From Haloterrigena alkaliphila (GTDB taxonomy: Archaea > Halobacteriota > Halobacteria > Halobacteriales > Natrialbaceae): 64,000 nt of DNA. Shown here piece after piece: positions 52,105 through 61,157 of this stretch. The notes below the pieces were generated by a model. It did no database searches, had not been told where the DNA came from, and saw only the letters and a list, made by a program, of their open reading frames with translations. The translations under genes were made by a program, and so were the position numbers. Where the stretch lies: the NCBI RefSeq assembly GCF_017352155.2, contig NZ_CP071462.1:248001-312000 (forward strand), in the 5' to 3' direction. The number at the start of each line of letters is the position of its first letter. Positions within the stretch are counted from its first letter, which is position 1.

Positions 52105-53781
52105 TCAGGCCCCTCCGTCGAACGCGTCGAACTCGATCTCGGCCGATTCGTCGTCGTCCGCCGGATCGCGATCGCGGTTCATCGTCGTCGCGTGCAGCGT
52201 GTAGTTGAGCATCGCCTGCGAGAGCTGTTCGCCCCACAGGGCGTGGCGCTGGCCCTTCCAGCGCTCTTCGAAGAGTTCGTCCAGCGCCGCGCGGACCGTC
52301 TCCTCGTCGTACTCGGGGTGGAGTTCGTTGGCCATATTCTGGCAGCAGAAGCCGCCCTGACAGTTACCCATCGAGGCCCGCGTGCGGATGCGGACCGCGT
52401 TCAGGTCCGATCCTGACTGCTCGATCGCGTCCCGGACTTCCGCACGCGTCACGCCCTCGCACTGACAGAGCACGGGGTTCGCCTCGCTCGTCTCGAGCAC
52501 CTCGCTCGCCCGACTCCCGAGTCGCTGCTTGCTCCGGCGCGCGACCGGCGAGCGGAGGCCGAAGTCGTCCATGCCAGCCTCGAGCGTTTCGATATTCTCG
52601 CTGCCGGGCAGCGGTTCGTCGGCCGTGGCACACGACGCGCTCACGCCCAACTTCTCGCAGACGTGGTTCGAGATCTCCTCGGCCATCGCCCGGTAGGTGG
52701 TAAACTTGCCGCCGACGATGCTCGAGATGCCGGAGACGCCGTCGCGCTCGGCGTGGTCGAGCAGGAAGAAGTCCCGCGTGATGTCGGTAGGGTCCTGCGT
52801 GCCAGTGCCAGGCGGTTCGTACAGCGGGCGGACACCCCAGAACGAGCGAATCGTCCGGGCCTCTTCAAGGATCGGCACCAGTTCCGAGAGGGTGTCGATC
52901 ATCTGGTCGACCTCCCACTGCTCCTCGGGGTAGTCGTCGGGGTCCGAGACCTCCTCGTCGGTCGTTCCGAGGATCGCCGTCGTCTCGTGGGGGACGACGA
53001 TATCGGCGTCGCCCTTCGGCCGACAGCGGTTGATCACGGTGTCGACCTGCCGGACGTTCATGATCGTCATCACGCCCTTGGAGGGGCGGACCTCGACCTC
53101 GAGGTCGGCCATCGCCCCGATCTGGCCGGCCCACGCGCCCGTCGCGTTGACGACGTACTCGGCGGTGATCTCCTCGGTGGTCCCCGCGGCTTCGTGCGTT
53201 CGCTTGCCGGGGCCCGACTCGTGGCGGACTGCGACGCCGTAGACGTCGTCGCCCTCGCGCAGGAGGTCGACCACCTCGGCGTGGGTCTCGACGCGCGCGC
53301 CGTGGTTCTCGGCGTCGAGAGCGTTCGCGACGCAGAGCCGGAACGGGTCGACCGCGCCGTCGGGGACCTCGATCGCCCGCTTCACGTCTTTCGCGAGGTA
53401 GGGTTCCATCTCGCGGGCCTCTCGCCCCGAGAGGACGCGCGCGGGAATCCCGCAGTCGCGACAGCCCTCGAGTTTCTCCCGAAAGTACTGGTCGGAGTCC
53501 TCGGGCCGCTGGACGAACAGGCCGCCGGTCAACTCGACGCAGTGGCCGGCGATCTCCCGGAGGATCTCGTTCTCCTCGATACACTCCGTCGCGCTGGCCC
53601 GGTCCGAGACGGCGTAGCGGCCGCCGCTGTGGAGGAGTCCGTGCATGCGACCGGTCGTGCCGTCGGTCAGATTGCCCCGTTCGACGAGGGTCACGTCGAG
53701 GCCGCGCATCGCCAGATCGCGCGCGATGCCACAGCCGGTCGAACCACCTCCGAGAACGAGGACCTCGGTGTCCGTTGCCAT
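52105..53781 (-). CDS. glpA: Glycerol-3-phosphate dehydrogenase subunit A
   Basis: 558 residues, the catalytic flavoprotein that oxidises sn-glycerol-3-phosphate to dihydroxyacetone phosphate. [26 protein letters not shown] is the FAD loop, [14 protein letters not shown] is substrate-side, and the C-terminal BFD-like Fe-S region is [11 protein letters not shown] ... [11 protein letters not shown]. First gene of glpABC and divergent from glpK. In haloarchaea this is the main route for glycerol use, induced by glycerol. Confidence 0.95.
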   Translation of the reverse strand: MATDTEVLVLGGGSTGCGIARDLAMRGLDVTLVERGNLTDGTTGRMHGLLHSGGRYAVSDRASATECIEENEILREIAGHCVELTGGLFVQRPEDSDQYFREKLEGCRDCGIPARVLSGREAREMEPYLAKDVKRAIEVPDGAVDPFRLCVANALDAENHGARVETHAEVVDLLREGDDVYGVAVRHESGPGKRTHEAAGTTEEITAEYVVNATGAWAGQIGAMADLEVEVRPSKGVMTIMNVRQVDTVINRCRPKGDADIVVPHETTAILGTTDEEVSDPDDYPEEQWEVDQMIDTLSELVPILEEARTIRSFWGVRPLYEPPGTGTQDPTDITRDFFLLDHAERDGVSGISSIVGGKFTTYRAMAEEISNHVCEKLGVSASCATADEPLPGSENIETLEAGMDDFGLRSPVARRSKQRLGSRASEVLETSEANPVLCQCEGVTRAEVRDAIEQSGSDLNAVRIRTRASMGNCQGGFCCQNMANELHPEYDEETVRAALDELFEERWKGQRHALWGEQLSQAMLNYTLHATTMNRDRDPADDDESAEIEFDAFDGGA

Positions 53782-54089
53782 CCCTTCGTTCGTACCTCTT
53801 GCTCCCGGTTCTTTATTTTATCGGCGCTTCCCGAATAGCCATAACAATCGGATACGATTCCGATTTTCGATCGGTTATTTCGTTACCATTCGATCGTCAG
53901 TATCGAGCGGGAGTCGTGGGTAGCCGTCGAAATACCGGCCTACTCCGGATAATGGAGCGGATACTGATATAATAATTACTAGTGTAGTATTATGAGTTCG
54001 GCAAATTTTATAATGATCGTAGGAATTGTTTACCAGTATCACGCGACCGTCAGTAAAGACGCCGCGTGGACACAGAGGGGTGACCACCA
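53782..54089. promoter_or_regulatory. Divergent glpA / glpK promoter region
   Basis: 308 bases, markedly AT-rich in the middle. Leftward, AAAATAAA (minus strand, about 53810-53820) is some 33 bases before the glpA ATG. Rightward, AAATTTTATAATGA (about 54003-54016) can serve glpK, followed by GAGGGGTGA as a ribosome site before the GTG at 54090. No obvious inverted operator stands out. Shared control by a GlpR-type regulator is expected from family knowledge. Confidence 0.55.
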
Positions 54090-55631
54090 GTGACAGAATC
54101 CACGTACGTCGGTGCGGTAGACCAAGGGACGACCGGCACGCGATTCATCGTGTTCGATCACGGCGGCCAGGTCGTCGCGAACGCCTACGAAAAGCACGAA
54201 CAGATCTATCCCGAACCCGGCTGGGTCGAGCACGACCCGATGGAGATCTGGGAGAACACCAAGGCCGTCATCACGCAGGCGCTGGGTCAGGCGGGGATCG
54301 GTCCCGACCAGCTCGAGGCCATCGGCGTGACCAACCAGCGGGAGACGACCCTGCTATGGGACGCCGACACCGGGGAGCCGGTCCACAACGCCATCGTCTG
54401 GCAGGACCGGCGGACGACCGACCGCGTCGAGCAACTCGAGGCGGACGAACTGGTCGAGACCATCCGCGACAAGACCGGGCTCGAGGCCGACGCCTACTTC
54501 TCGGCGACGAAAGCCGAGTGGCTGCTCGACAACGCCGATCCGATCAAACTCGAGCGCTCCCGCCCGCAGGACATCCGCGACCGCGCGGCGGAGGGCGAGG
54601 TCCTGTTCGGGACCATCGACTCGTGGTTGATCTACAACCTCACGGGCGAGCACATTACGGAGGTCACGAACGCCTCGCGGACGATGCTGTACAACATCCA
54701 CGACCTCGCGTGGGACGACGACCTCCTCGCGGAGTTCTCGATTCCCGAGGCGATGTTGCCCGAGGTCCGCCCCTCGAGCGACGACGCGACCTACGGATCG
54801 ACCGATCCGGAGGGGTTCCTCGAGGCCGAGATCCCCGTCGCGGGCGCGCTGGGCGACCAGCAGGCCGCGCTGTTCGGCCAGACCTGTTTCGACGCCGGCG
54901 ACGCGAAGAACACCTACGGCACCGGTTCGTTCTTCCTGATGAACACCGGCAGCGAGGCCGTCACGAGCGACCACGGCCTGCTGACGACGATCGGGTTCCA
55001 GAAGTCGGGCGAGGACGTCCAGTACGCCCTCGAGGGCTCGATCTTCGTCACCGGCGCGGCCATCGAGTGGCTCGAGGACCTCTCGCTGATCGACGACCCC
55101 GCGGAGACCGCCGAACTCGCCCGCAGCGTCGACTCGACGGACGGCGTCTACGTCGTCCCCGCCTTCACCGGGCTGGGCGCGCCCCACTGGGACCAGCGCG
55201 CCCGCGGCACCATCGTCGGGATGACGCGGGGCACCCGGAAGGAACACATCGTCCGCGCGACCCTCGAGTCGATCGCTTACCAGACCCGCGACGTCGCGGA
55301 GGCGATGGAGGCCGACTCGGGCATCGAGATGACGAGCCTCAAGGTCGACGGCGGCGCGGTCAAGAACAACTACCTCTGTCAGCTCCAGTCGGACATCATC
55401 GGCTCGGATATCGTCCGCCCGGTCGTCGACGAGACGACCGCGCTCGGGTCCGCCTACGCGGCGGGGCTGGCCGTCGGCTACTGGGACGACGTCGACAGCC
55501 TGCGGGACAACTGGCAGGTCGACCGCGAGTTCGAACCGGAAATGGACGCCGCGCGGGCCGACGAGCGGTACGGGCGCTGGACGGAGGCCGTCGACCGATC
55601 GCTCGACTGGGCGCGGGACAGCGAGGAGTGA
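54090..55631 (+). CDS. glpK: Glycerol kinase
   Basis: 513 residues from a GTG start placed just after GAGGGGTGACCACC. FGGY-kinase features: VGAVDQGTTGTRFIVFD (phosphate-1), GVTNQRETTLLWD, IVWQDRRT, the GALGDQQAALFGQ and TYGTGSFFLMNTG loop, and the KVDGGAVKNNYLCQLQSDI adenosine region. It phosphorylates glycerol to glycerol-3-phosphate for GlpABC. Three bases separate it from the downstream membrane protein gene. Confidence 0.96.
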   Translation: MTESTYVGAVDQGTTGTRFIVFDHGGQVVANAYEKHEQIYPEPGWVEHDPMEIWENTKAVITQALGQAGIGPDQLEAIGVTNQRETTLLWDADTGEPVHNAIVWQDRRTTDRVEQLEADELVETIRDKTGLEADAYFSATKAEWLLDNADPIKLERSRPQDIRDRAAEGEVLFGTIDSWLIYNLTGEHITEVTNASRTMLYNIHDLAWDDDLLAEFSIPEAMLPEVRPSSDDATYGSTDPEGFLEAEIPVAGALGDQQAALFGQTCFDAGDAKNTYGTGSFFLMNTGSEAVTSDHGLLTTIGFQKSGEDVQYALEGSIFVTGAAIEWLEDLSLIDDPAETAELARSVDSTDGVYVVPAFTGLGAPHWDQRARGTIVGMTRGTRKEHIVRATLESIAYQTRDVAEAMEADSGIEMTSLKVDGGAVKNNYLCQLQSDIIGSDIVRPVVDETTALGSAYAAGLAVGYWDDVDSLRDNWQVDREFEPEMDAARADERYGRWTEAVDRSLDWARDSEE

Positions 55632-55634
55632 ACC

Positions 55635-56708
55635 ATGTACGGGACGCTCCTTCAGGTTCCGGTCATCGGCATGGAGTTCGAGGCGTTCGCCGTCCTGCTC
55701 ATCGCCGCCCTCGCCGGCGGCGCGTTCGGCGCGGCGCTCGGCGCGCTGCCCTCGTTCGTCTTCACGGGGTTCGTCGTCTTCCTCGGCGAGGGTATCGCCG
55801 TCCTCGAGGGCGAACTCGGCGGCCTCGATGCCGCCGGCGCCGGCGACATCGCGACCGGCATCACCGGAACGATCGGTTTCGGCGCGGTCACCGGCCCCCA
55901 CATCGCCTTCGCCGGCGGCGTCGCCGCGACGGCCTACGCGGGACGGAAGTACCCCGAGATGGAACCCGACGACTGGGACTACCACTTCGGGAAGAACATC
56001 CTCTACGCGTTCGGCACCAAACCCGACATCCTCGCTGTCGGGGCGCTGTTCGGCGTGCTCGGGATGCTCATCACGCGGGTAATGGCCGGCATCGGCTTCC
56101 CGACGGACAACATCGCGCTCTCGGTCGTCGCGACGGCCTTCCTCGCCCGACTCGCGTTCGGCTACCCGCTCGTCGGTCGGGTCGGCGGCTCGAGCATCCT
56201 CGACATGTCCCCCTTCGAGCGCGAGGAGACGCGCGTGGCAGCCGACGGCGGCACCGAGACCGAACGGCTGGCGACCGAGCCCTGGCTCCCTCACCAGTAC
56301 GAGTGGTCCGGCGTCACCGCTATCGGCATCGTCGGCGGAATCCTCGGCGGCTTCATCTGGCTCGAGACCGGGAGCATCTTCATGGGCTACGCCATCTCGG
56401 CGATGAGCCTGCTGTTCCTCAACCTCGGCGTCGAGAAGATCCCCGTGACCCACCACATCACGCTGCTGGGGTCGACGGGTGCCGTGATCGCGGCGGCAGC
56501 CGTCGGGAGCGACCCCATCGTGTTGCTCGTCGCGGGCGCGTTCGGCGCGATCGCCGGCCTCCTCGGTGAACTCTCCCAGCGCGTGTTCTACTCGCACTCC
56601 GGGACGCACGTCGACCCGCCGGCGATGGCCATCGCGGCGTTCATGTTCGTGCTCGGCGTCCTGTATCTTGCCGGGCTCCTGCCCAACGCGGGCTATCTCG
56701 GCCTCTGA
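55635..56708 (+). CDS. GlpX-type haloarchaeal membrane protein (glycerol locus)
   Basis: 357 residues with about 10 hydrophobic segments, starting three bases after glpK. Charged loops hold conserved-looking WDYHFGKNILYAFGTKPD and FYSHSGTHVDPPA. It corresponds in position to the membrane protein often called GlpX in the Haloferax glycerol operon, proposed to be a facilitator or transporter; it is not the fructose bisphosphatase GlpX of bacteria. The role in glycerol uptake is inferred from operon position. Confidence 0.8.
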   Translation: MYGTLLQVPVIGMEFEAFAVLLIAALAGGAFGAALGALPSFVFTGFVVFLGEGIAVLEGELGGLDAAGAGDIATGITGTIGFGAVTGPHIAFAGGVAATAYAGRKYPEMEPDDWDYHFGKNILYAFGTKPDILAVGALFGVLGMLITRVMAGIGFPTDNIALSVVATAFLARLAFGYPLVGRVGGSSILDMSPFEREETRVAADGGTETERLATEPWLPHQYEWSGVTAIGIVGGILGGFIWLETGSIFMGYAISAMSLLFLNLGVEKIPVTHHITLLGSTGAVIAAAAVGSDPIVLLVAGAFGAIAGLLGELSQRVFYSHSGTHVDPPAMAIAAFMFVLGVLYLAGLLPNAGYLGL

Positions 56709-56957
56709 TTCATCTGAATTTTAACTCTCGAATAAAATAATGTAACTATCATATTCGGGCCGATCCGACAACGCTCGAGATGTTCTCGCGGCCCCGTTTC
56801 GAGATCCGGCGTTTCATCATCTGATGTTACTAATTAGATGGTTTATACCATCACTCGAGCGTCAAGCTCGTCATAAGTGTACTGCCCCGGTTCACCACGT
56901 GTAGCGACCGACCGAATTTATCCCTCACAGTCTCGATCATTGGTAGCACGTACCACA

Positions 56958-58181
56958 ATGGAAGAACACGATCACGATTCGGATGCGGGCATCGATCGAC
57001 GGAACTTCGTACGGGGTTGCGGGGCGGCCGCGGCCATCGCCGCCGCCGGGCTGAGCGTCGACTCCGTCGCCGCGATGGAGTCGAACCTCGACGCGCTCCT
57101 CGCGGATCTACCGGACAACTGGGGTCGGTGGGGCGAGGACGACGAACTCGGCGCGCTCAATCTGTTGGGAAGCGAGGAGGCGTACGCGGGGATGGAGGCG
57201 GCGATGAAACGAGGGCCGAAGGGGATCGAACGATTCACTCTCCAGACCCCGATGACCGGCGAGGCGGTCGACGCCCTCGTCGACGAGGAGACCGACGCGC
57301 CGACGAGGGATACCGGCGATCCGATGTTCCCCGGGCGAACGCCGGCCCGTCGCGACAACGCTGCGGATGCGCGGACCGCCGAACCCTACCCGGGCGGCAT
57401 GAAGTTCTCCGACGACCGGTTCGTCACGGAGTTCTTCCTCCACGGGACGACCCACATGGACGCCCTCGGCCACGGCTGGTACGGCAACGAGGTGTACAAC
57501 GGCCGCGACGAGGCGGTCACGGCAGCGCCGAAGGAGTTCGACCGGCCGGTCCCCGGCTGCGTCGACGGGGAGGCCGGCAACGTCCAGGAGACGCACGGCC
57601 ACTCGGCCGTCGACGTCTCCCCGCTGGCCGACGCCGGCGTCGCGGGTCGCGGCGTCCTGCTCGACGTCGGCCGGGCGTGCGGCGACGACCGCGGATGGCT
57701 CGACCTCGGCGCGGAAGTGACCCTCGAAGACATGAAAGCGACCGCCGAGGCACAGGGGGTCGAACTCCGAGAGCGCGACGTCGTCCTGCTCCGGACTGGA
57801 TCGATCGAACGCGTCGCCGACCCCGAGGCGGAGTGGGATCCGATGAACGAGCCCGGCCTGGTCTTCAGCGAGGACCTGATCCGCTGGGTCCACGACATGG
57901 AGATCCCGATGATCGGCGCTGATAACGTCGCCGTCGAGAAGGTGACCCAGACCGTCGGCGACCACACGTTCGTCCTCCCGCTGCACGGCGCGCTCCTGCG
58001 GGATCTGGGCGTCTCGCTCAACGAGATCCTGTGGCTCGAGGAACTCGCGTCCCAGTGCGCCGACGACGGGATCTACGACTTCCTGCTGACGTCGGCACCG
58101 CTGCACGTCGAGCGGGCGACCGGCGGCCCGGTCAACCCCGTCGTCCTCAAGGCGACGAAACCGAAGAAGAAGCGATACTGA
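56958..58181 (+). CDS. Tat-exported cyclase family protein (kynurenine formamidase-like)
   Basis: 407 residues from ATG 56958. The N-terminus carries a twin-arginine signal (DRRNFVRGCGAAAAIAAAGL), indicating export in folded form. The cyclase-family metal site is HGTTHMDALGHGWY, corresponding to HxGTHxDxxxH, and a second conserved stretch is LPLHGALLRDLGVSLNEI. Members include kynurenine formamidase and metal-dependent hydrolases. Substrate is unknown. The basic end KPKKKRY is unusual for a haloarchaeal protein. Confidence 0.82.
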   Translation: MEEHDHDSDAGIDRRNFVRGCGAAAAIAAAGLSVDSVAAMESNLDALLADLPDNWGRWGEDDELGALNLLGSEEAYAGMEAAMKRGPKGIERFTLQTPMTGEAVDALVDEETDAPTRDTGDPMFPGRTPARRDNAADARTAEPYPGGMKFSDDRFVTEFFLHGTTHMDALGHGWYGNEVYNGRDEAVTAAPKEFDRPVPGCVDGEAGNVQETHGHSAVDVSPLADAGVAGRGVLLDVGRACGDDRGWLDLGAEVTLEDMKATAEAQGVELRERDVVLLRTGSIERVADPEAEWDPMNEPGLVFSEDLIRWVHDMEIPMIGADNVAVEKVTQTVGDHTFVLPLHGALLRDLGVSLNEILWLEELASQCADDGIYDFLLTSAPLHVERATGGPVNPVVLKATKPKKKRY

Positions 58182-58255
58182 TCGCGGTTCTCCTCGAGTC
58201 CGGGCGGATCCCACCGACCCGACCGTTTTAGGAGCAGGCTCGCACATCTCTCGGT

Positions 58256-58939
58256 ATGACCGCCGATCCGCCGCTGGTTCTCGATATCGACGGGACGCTC
58301 ACCCGCCCCGAGGGGTGGGGCATCGATCCGCGCGTGTTCGATCCGATCCGCGCGTGGGACGCGCCGGTCGTGATCGCGACCGGGAAGGCCTTCCCGTACC
58401 CCGTCGCGCTCTGCCATTTCATCGGCGTCCCGGAACTCGTCGTCGCCGAGAACGGCGGGGTCGTCTACACCGGCGACGACGTCTTCGTCACGGCCGACCG
58501 CGAGGCCGCGCAGGCCGTCCTCGAGGCGTACCGCGCCGCCGGCTACGAGACCGGCTGGGGGCCCGAAAACACCGTGAACCGCTGGCGCGAGACCGAGATC
58601 GCGGTGAATCTCGAGCAGCCGATCGAACCGCTGCGCGAGATCGCCGCCGACCACGGCCTCGAGGTGATCGACACCGGCTACGCCTACCACGTCAAGGACG
58701 CCGCGCCGAACAAGGGCGACGGCGTCGAGCGGATCGCCGAGCACGTCGATATCGACCTCGAGCGGGCCGTCGCCGTCGGCGACTCGGTCAACGACGTCTC
58801 GACGTTCGAGGCCGTCGGCCGGAGCTTCGCCGTCGCCAACGCCGACGAGACCGCGAAGGCGGCCGCCGACGAGGTGCTCGAGGACGTCCACGCCGACGGG
58901 ACGCTGGCGGTCCTCGAGCGCGTTCGCGGGTCCGCGTAG
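58256..58939 (+). CDS. pgp: Phosphoglycolate phosphatase (HAD, archaeal type)
   Basis: 227 residues. VLDIDGTLTRPEG (motif I), VIATGKAFPYPVAL (motif II), the lysine in KDAAPNKGDGV (motif III) and VAVGDSVNDVSTFEAVG (motif IV) are complete. The cap resembles the TA0175/SPP-like archaeal phosphoglycolate phosphatases, which clear 2-phosphoglycolate. The ATG at 58256 follows TTTTAGGAGCAG, a good upstream signal. Confidence 0.92.
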   Translation: MTADPPLVLDIDGTLTRPEGWGIDPRVFDPIRAWDAPVVIATGKAFPYPVALCHFIGVPELVVAENGGVVYTGDDVFVTADREAAQAVLEAYRAAGYETGWGPENTVNRWRETEIAVNLEQPIEPLREIAADHGLEVIDTGYAYHVKDAAPNKGDGVERIAEHVDIDLERAVAVGDSVNDVSTFEAVGRSFAVANADETAKAAADEVLEDVHADGTLAVLERVRGSA

Positions 58940-59063
58940 CCGCGCTCGAGCGGTGAACTGCACTTGGGATCGACGAACTCGAGCGCCACACGCGATTCGA
59001 TCCACTCGTGGTACCGTGACCCTCGGAAGCGTTATCCGTGTACCACCCCTCCCTTTGGTCGTA

Positions 59064-59258
59064 ATGGCAAACGGTACGGTTGATTTCTTCAACAACACAG
59101 GCGGCTACGGATTCATCGAGACTGACGACGCGGACGAGGACGTTTTCTTCCACATGGAGGACGTCGGCGGCCCGGACCTCGAAGAGGGACAGGACATCGA
59201 CTTCGACATCGAGCAGGCCCCCAAGGGTCCCCGAGCGACGAACGTCGTTCGGAACTAA
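59064..59258 (+). CDS. cspA: Cold-shock domain protein
   Basis: 64 residues. Both RNP motifs are recognisable as TGGYGFIET and EDVFFHMED, on a five-strand OB fold. Haloarchaeal CspA proteins are acidic, single-domain RNA chaperones. A TTATCCGTG box about 30 bases before ATG 59064 fits a leaderless message. Single gene between two unrelated neighbours. Confidence 0.95.
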   Translation: MANGTVDFFNNTGGYGFIETDDADEDVFFHMEDVGGPDLEEGQDIDFDIEQAPKGPRATNVVRN

Positions 59259-59412
59259 TACCGACGTCCCCGTCGCCGTTCGGCGACGGTGATCGCGGTC
59301 CAGTTTTTGATTTATCGCTACACCCCGAAGAGTCGTCGCTGGGCCTCGAGCGGCCGGACGATCGGTCGCGAGTCCGACACGCTTATTCGCCGGCGGCGAC
59401 TGATTCCGCGTA

Positions 59413-61080
59413 GTGAGTACCGAGACGCCCGAATCCGATCCGACCGAGACCGACGCGTTCGAGCGCGTCTGCGAGACGCTCGTCGACCGGATCCTCGCGG
59501 GCGAAATCGAGCGCGACGAAGTCGAGAAGGCCAAACTCGAGGCCTGTTCGGAGCACTCGGCGCCGAAGGTGCCGAAGAACTCCGAACTGCTGGACTACGC
59601 GCCACAGGAGCGCCGCGAGGAACTCGAGGAGGTCCTCCGGCGCAAGCCCGTCCGAACCGCCTCGGGGGTCTCGCCGGTCGCGATCATGACCTCGCCCGAG
59701 CGGTGTCCCCACGGGAAGTGCCTCTACTGTCCCGGCGGCCCCGACTCGGAGTTCTCCTCCTCCCAGAGCTACACGGGCGAGGAGCCCGCAGCGGCCCGCG
59801 GGGTCCAGAACGATTACGATCCCTACGGGCAGGTCACCCTGCGTCTCGAGCAGTTGCGCGAGATCGGTCATCCCGTCGACAAGGTCGAACTGATTCTGAT
59901 GGGCGGCACGATGACCGCCCGGAGCCACGACTACCAGGAGTGGTTCGTCAAGCGCGCCCTCGAGGCGATGAACGACTTCGACGTGGACAAGCAGCCCGAA
60001 CCCGCCGAGGGGGTCAGCTTCGCGCAGGACCCAGAGGAGTACGAGTGGCGGTACCTCGAGGACGTCATCGCCGAAAACGAGACCGCGGACGTGCGCAACA
60101 TCGGGACGACCTTCGAAACCAAACCGGACTGGTGCGACCCAGAGCAGATCGACCGCATGCTCGATCTGGGCGGGACGAAAGTCGAGGTCGGCGTCCAGAC
60201 CACCTACGAGCGCATCAACCGTGAGATGCACCGCGGCCACGGCGTTCAGGAGTCGATGGACGCGAACCGGCGCCTGCGCGACTCGGCGTTCAAGGTCGGC
60301 TTCCACATGATGCCCGGCCAGCCCGGCATGTCGAAGGAGATGTGTCTCGAGGACTTCCGGCGAATTTTCGAGAAAGAGGCGTGGAAGCCCGACTACCTGA
60401 AGATCTACCCGATGCTGATCGTCCGCGGGACGGCGACCTACGACTGGTGGCACGAGGGCGAGTTCGACCCGCTGGGTAACGAGGAGGCCGCGGACCTGAT
60501 CGCCGAGATCAAGGACATGATCCCGCGCTACACGCGCCTCCAGCGCGTCCAGCGGGACATCCCCGCGGACTACATCGACGCCGGCGTCTGGAAGTCCAAC
60601 CTCCGGCAACTCGCCCGCCAGCGGATGGACGACCACGACTGGACCTGCGAGTGCGTCCGCTGTCGCGAGGCCGGGATGAACGACGAGGAGCCGGAGAACG
60701 TCGAACTCGACGTGATGAGCTACGACGCCTGCGGCGGCACTGAGCACTTCATCTCCTTCGAAGACTTCGACAAGGACCTGCTGGTCGGCTTCTGCCGGCT
60801 TCGGTTCCCGAAGGATCCGGTGCGACCGGAACTCGAGAACGCCGCGCTCCTGCGCGAACTGCACGTCTACGGGAGCGAAGTGTCGGTCGGCGGGGAGGGC
60901 GAACTGGATCAACACCAGCACCGCGGCTACGGCCGCCGGCTGATGGAGCGCGCCGAGGCACTCGCCGCCGACGCCGGCTACGACAAACTCAGCGTCATCT
61001 CCGGCATCGGCGCCCGGGAATACTACCGGGAGAAACTCGGCTACCATCAGGACGGCCCGTACGTCAGCAAGCGCCTGTAA
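59413..61080 (+). CDS. elp3: tRNA U34 carboxymethyltransferase Elp3
   Basis: 555 residues from GTG 59413. The radical-SAM cluster site CPHGKCLYC (Cys98, Cys103, Cys106) is followed by the acyl-CoA/SAM barrel and a C-terminal GNAT domain (HRGYGRRLMERAEALAADAG, EYYREKLGYH). Archaeal Elp3 installs the cm5U base in the tRNA wobble position. The stop codon is immediately followed by the right end of the second TnpB element, so the gene is intact. Confidence 0.95.
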   Translation: MSTETPESDPTETDAFERVCETLVDRILAGEIERDEVEKAKLEACSEHSAPKVPKNSELLDYAPQERREELEEVLRRKPVRTASGVSPVAIMTSPERCPHGKCLYCPGGPDSEFSSSQSYTGEEPAAARGVQNDYDPYGQVTLRLEQLREIGHPVDKVELILMGGTMTARSHDYQEWFVKRALEAMNDFDVDKQPEPAEGVSFAQDPEEYEWRYLEDVIAENETADVRNIGTTFETKPDWCDPEQIDRMLDLGGTKVEVGVQTTYERINREMHRGHGVQESMDANRRLRDSAFKVGFHMMPGQPGMSKEMCLEDFRRIFEKEAWKPDYLKIYPMLIVRGTATYDWWHEGEFDPLGNEEAADLIAEIKDMIPRYTRLQRVQRDIPADYIDAGVWKSNLRQLARQRMDDHDWTCECVRCREAGMNDEEPENVELDVMSYDACGGTEHFISFEDFDKDLLVGFCRLRFPKDPVRPELENAALLRELHVYGSEVSVGGEGELDQHQHRGYGRRLMERAEALAADAGYDKLSVISGIGAREYYREKLGYHQDGPYVSKRL

Positions 61081-61139
61081 ACTACCCCACCCTACTTCGC
61101 TCACCTCATACGAGGTTCACTCGTTGAGGGAGAGGCTTT
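61081..61139 (-). ncRNA. Predicted 3' scaffold of the TnpB omega RNA (locus 2)
   Basis: Minus strand: AAGCCTC-T-CCCTCAA, stem ACCTC-GTAT-GAGGT (61103-61116), GTGAGCGAA and GTAGGGTGGGGTAGT. It aligns block for block with locus 1, with every base pair of the central stem except the outermost changed or kept as pairs. Here the scaffold lies beyond the tnpB stop, whereas in locus 1 it overlaps the coding end. The guide would start at 61080 and run antisense into elp3. Confidence 0.5.
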
Positions 61140-61157
61140 GATGTGGACTCCCGGCAA

